DNA from: Deltaproteobacteria bacterium
Lineage (GTDB): Bacteria > Desulfobacterota_B > Binatia > UBA9968
Length of the DNA: 8,820 bases
Assembly (NCBI GenBank): GCA_022545745.1
Contig: JACZQL010000027.1
Coordinates: forward strand, 1-8,820
Reading direction: 5' to 3'
Notes under the pieces: generated by a model
The model's database searches: none
What the model was told of the DNA's origin: nothing
The model's input: the letters and a program-made list of their open reading frames with translations, nothing else
In this document: positions 7,288 to 8,820 of the stretch, piece after piece
Layout of the letters: each line of letters starts with the position of its first letter
Numbering within the stretch: position 1 is the first letter of the stretch
Program-made: the position numbers and the translations under genes

Positions 7288-7896
7288 ATGGAGATCAGTG
7301 CTGCATTGGTAAGAGAGCTTCGGGAAAAGACCGGGGCTGGGATGATGGATTGTAAGAAGGCCCTGCTAGAGTCGGCGGGAGATATGGAGAAGGCGGTAGA
7401 CTATCTTCGTCAGAAGGGTCTCGCCCTGGCATCACGGAAGGAGGGCAGGGCGGCCGCCGAAGGTCTTGTGGGTTCCTATATCCATGGGGGAGGTAGGATC
7501 GGCGTCTTGGTGGAGCTCAACTGCGAGACGGACTTCGTGGCTCGTACCCCTGAGTTTCAAGATCTCTTAAAAGATGTCGCCATGCAGATTGCCGCTGCGA
7601 ATCCACGGTATATTCGCAGGGAGGATGTGCCAGAGGATGAGTTGGAGAGAGAACACCAAATCTATCACCAACAAGCGATTGAGTCGGGTAAGCCCGAAAA
7701 GTTAGTGGGCAAGATCGTGGATGGGAAGATGGAACGCTTCTATTCCGAGGTTTGCCTCTTGGAGCAGGAGTTTATTAAGGACCCTGATCGACAGGTGGGG
7801 GATCTGATCAAGGACGCTGTCTCCAGGCTCGGTGAAAATGTTCAGGTGAAGCGGTTCACGCGTTACCACATCGGGGAAGGGGTCCCAAGGCAATAG
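7288..7896 (+). CDS. tsf: Translation elongation factor Ts
   Basis: Guanine nucleotide exchange factor that releases GDP from EF-Tu; cytoplasmic. It has 202 residues, the short form lacking the longer E. coli-type dimerisation and coiled-coil insert. The N-terminal UBA-like domain reads [20 protein letters not shown] (8-27). The core contains NCETDFVAR (78-86), whose TDFVA motif inserts into the EF-Tu nucleotide site. The C-terminal part has [20 protein letters not shown], typical of the family. It starts 2 nt after the rpsB stop with GGGGAGAG at 7271-7278 as ribosome binding site, consistent with coupled production of S2 and EF-Ts. Confidence 0.97.
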   Translation: MEISAALVRELREKTGAGMMDCKKALLESAGDMEKAVDYLRQKGLALASRKEGRAAAEGLVGSYIHGGGRIGVLVELNCETDFVARTPEFQDLLKDVAMQIAAANPRYIRREDVPEDELEREHQIYHQQAIESGKPEKLVGKIVDGKMERFYSEVCLLEQEFIKDPDRQVGDLIKDAVSRLGENVQVKRFTRYHIGEGVPRQ

Positions 7897-7916
7897 TCGA
7901 ATCGAGCGGAGCATCG

Positions 7917-8648
7917 ATGGGCAGTAGGAGCCTCAAGTATAAGCGTATTATTTTGAAAGTCACTGGAGAGGTTCTTGCTGGGGTTCAAAAGCATGGAATT
8001 GATGGCCCGACTATACGCGGCTTTGCCGAAGAGATTAAAGAGGTCCATGAGTTGGGGTGTGAGATGGCCTTGGTCATGGGAGGGGGAAACATCCTGCGCG
8101 GGGCCCAGGCAAGCGAGGATGGCATGGATCGTGCCAGCGCCGACTATATGGGAATGTTGGCGACGGTGATCAACAGTTTGGCCTTACAGGACGCACTGGA
8201 AAAGATTGATGTTTCAACCCGTGTGATGTCGGCCATCGAGATGCGCCAAGTGGCCGAACCCTACATTCGTCGACGGGCAGTGCGCCACATCGAAAAGCAT
8301 CGAGTCGTTATCCTTGCCGGAGGAACCGGCAACCCGTATTTCACCACCGACACAACTGCAAGCCTTCGTGCCATGGAGATTGGGGCAGAAGTGATTCTTA
8401 AGGCAACCAAGGTTCAAGGCGTTTATGACGCGGACCCGCTGAAGAGTAATCAGGCCAAGATGTATCACGAAGTGAACCATATGGAGTTGCTCAGAAAAGG
8501 ATTGAAGGTCATGGACGCAACAGCCGTGTCGCTCTGTATGGATAATCAACTCCCCATCGTGGTCTTTAATATTCTGGAAAAAGGTAATATCAAAAGGATC
8601 ATCTGTGGAGAGCGAATCGGGACCCTTGTGACCATGGAGAGCAAATGA
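7917..8648 (+). CDS. pyrH: UMP kinase (uridylate kinase)
   Basis: Phosphorylates UMP to UDP with ATP, the committed kinase step of de novo pyrimidine nucleotide supply; a cytoplasmic hexamer of the amino-acid-kinase fold. It has 243 residues. Motifs: [13 protein letters not shown] at 8-20 (phosphate-binding Lys about 14; most homologues have K-L-S-G-E where this one has K-V-T-G-E), GGGN at 55-58, [18 protein letters not shown] at 69-86 (UMP site), and [12 protein letters not shown] at 135-146. The ribosome binding site GGAG (7908-7911) lies 5 nt before ATG, and the gene starts 20 nt after tsf. Its stop overlaps the frr start. The S-to-T change is conservative and the other motifs are intact, so activity is expected. 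Confidence 0.97.
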   Translation: MGSRSLKYKRIILKVTGEVLAGVQKHGIDGPTIRGFAEEIKEVHELGCEMALVMGGGNILRGAQASEDGMDRASADYMGMLATVINSLALQDALEKIDVSTRVMSAIEMRQVAEPYIRRRAVRHIEKHRVVILAGGTGNPYFTTDTTASLRAMEIGAEVILKATKVQGVYDADPLKSNQAKMYHEVNHMELLRKGLKVMDATAVSLCMDNQLPIVVFNILEKGNIKRIICGERIGTLVTMESK

Positions 8649-8820
8649 ACGAGACCTTTTTCTCTGATTTACAAAAAGAGCTCGATAAAACGGTAACGAC
8701 CTTCCGGAGGGATCTATCAAAGATGCGGACGGGCCGTGCCTCTACAGCCCTGTTGGAGGGAATAATGGTGGATTATTATGGGACACCGACGCCCCTGAAG
8801 CAACTGGTCAATCTCACGGT
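8645..8820 (+). CDS. frr: Ribosome recycling factor, 3' end outside the window
   Basis: Splits post-termination ribosomes together with EF-G; cytoplasmic. Only the first 58 codons are present; the full protein is usually about 185 residues. The visible part includes [20 protein letters not shown] and then [19 protein letters not shown], which is the RRF signature (first helix of the three-helix bundle and the start of the hinge/beta domain). The ATG overlaps the pyrH stop as ATGA. GGAGAG at 8636-8641 provides the ribosome binding site. This is the usual fourth gene of the rpsB-tsf-pyrH-frr operon. Confidence 0.95.
   Translation, partial: MNETFFSDLQKELDKTVTTFRRDLSKMRTGRASTALLEGIMVDYYGTPTPLKQLVNLT

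Noticed and set aside
7956..7971. K-V-T-G-E in place of K-L-S-G-E in UMP kinase as a sign of altered function
   Set aside because: Conservative substitution with all other substrate and ATP motifs intact; probably ordinary lineage variation.

Overview
The window is a compact stretch of bacterial chromosome in which every supported gene lies on the + strand. The proteins point to a Gram-negative bacterium. Mpl and LdcA indicate recycling of meso-diaminopimelate peptidoglycan, EF-Ts is the short form of about 200 residues, and a full-length Rho is present. A deltaproteobacterial (Desulfobacterota-like) or neighbouring lineage is my best guess from the gene content, but the sequence alone does not settle the phylum. 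Base composition looks moderate and even, with no island-like segment.

Positions 1-3476 hold a cell-wall recycling cluster: ldcA (its start codon is cut by the window edge), a cytosolic-looking serine hydrolase of the beta-lactamase/YfeW type, and mpl. LdcA trims tetrapeptides to tripeptides and Mpl ligates the tripeptide to UDP-MurNAc. The hydrolase between them probably acts in the same pathway, but its substrate is unknown. The genes are abutting or overlapping and look co-transcribed.

Positions 3477-3821 contain no convincing gene. They hold the most unusual feature of the window: five tandem 57-bp units, each bounded by the inverted arms GTGGAGTA and TACTCCAC, ending just before the ribosome binding site of a quinone-oxidoreductase-like gene (3822-4859). 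A single diverged element of the same 62-nt overall length and the same terminal stem fills the gap between that gene and rho (4860-4921). Changes on both arms that keep pairing suggest a structured RNA or a paired-arm protein-binding site.

Positions 4941-8820 carry housekeeping genes: rho, a gap of about 240 bp without a clear gene, then the conserved translation/nucleotide operon rpsB-tsf-pyrH-frr (frr is cut at the right edge). This operon supplies ribosomal protein S2, elongation factor Ts, UMP kinase and ribosome recycling factor, with a 2-nt gap, a 20-nt gap and an ATGA overlap between successive genes.
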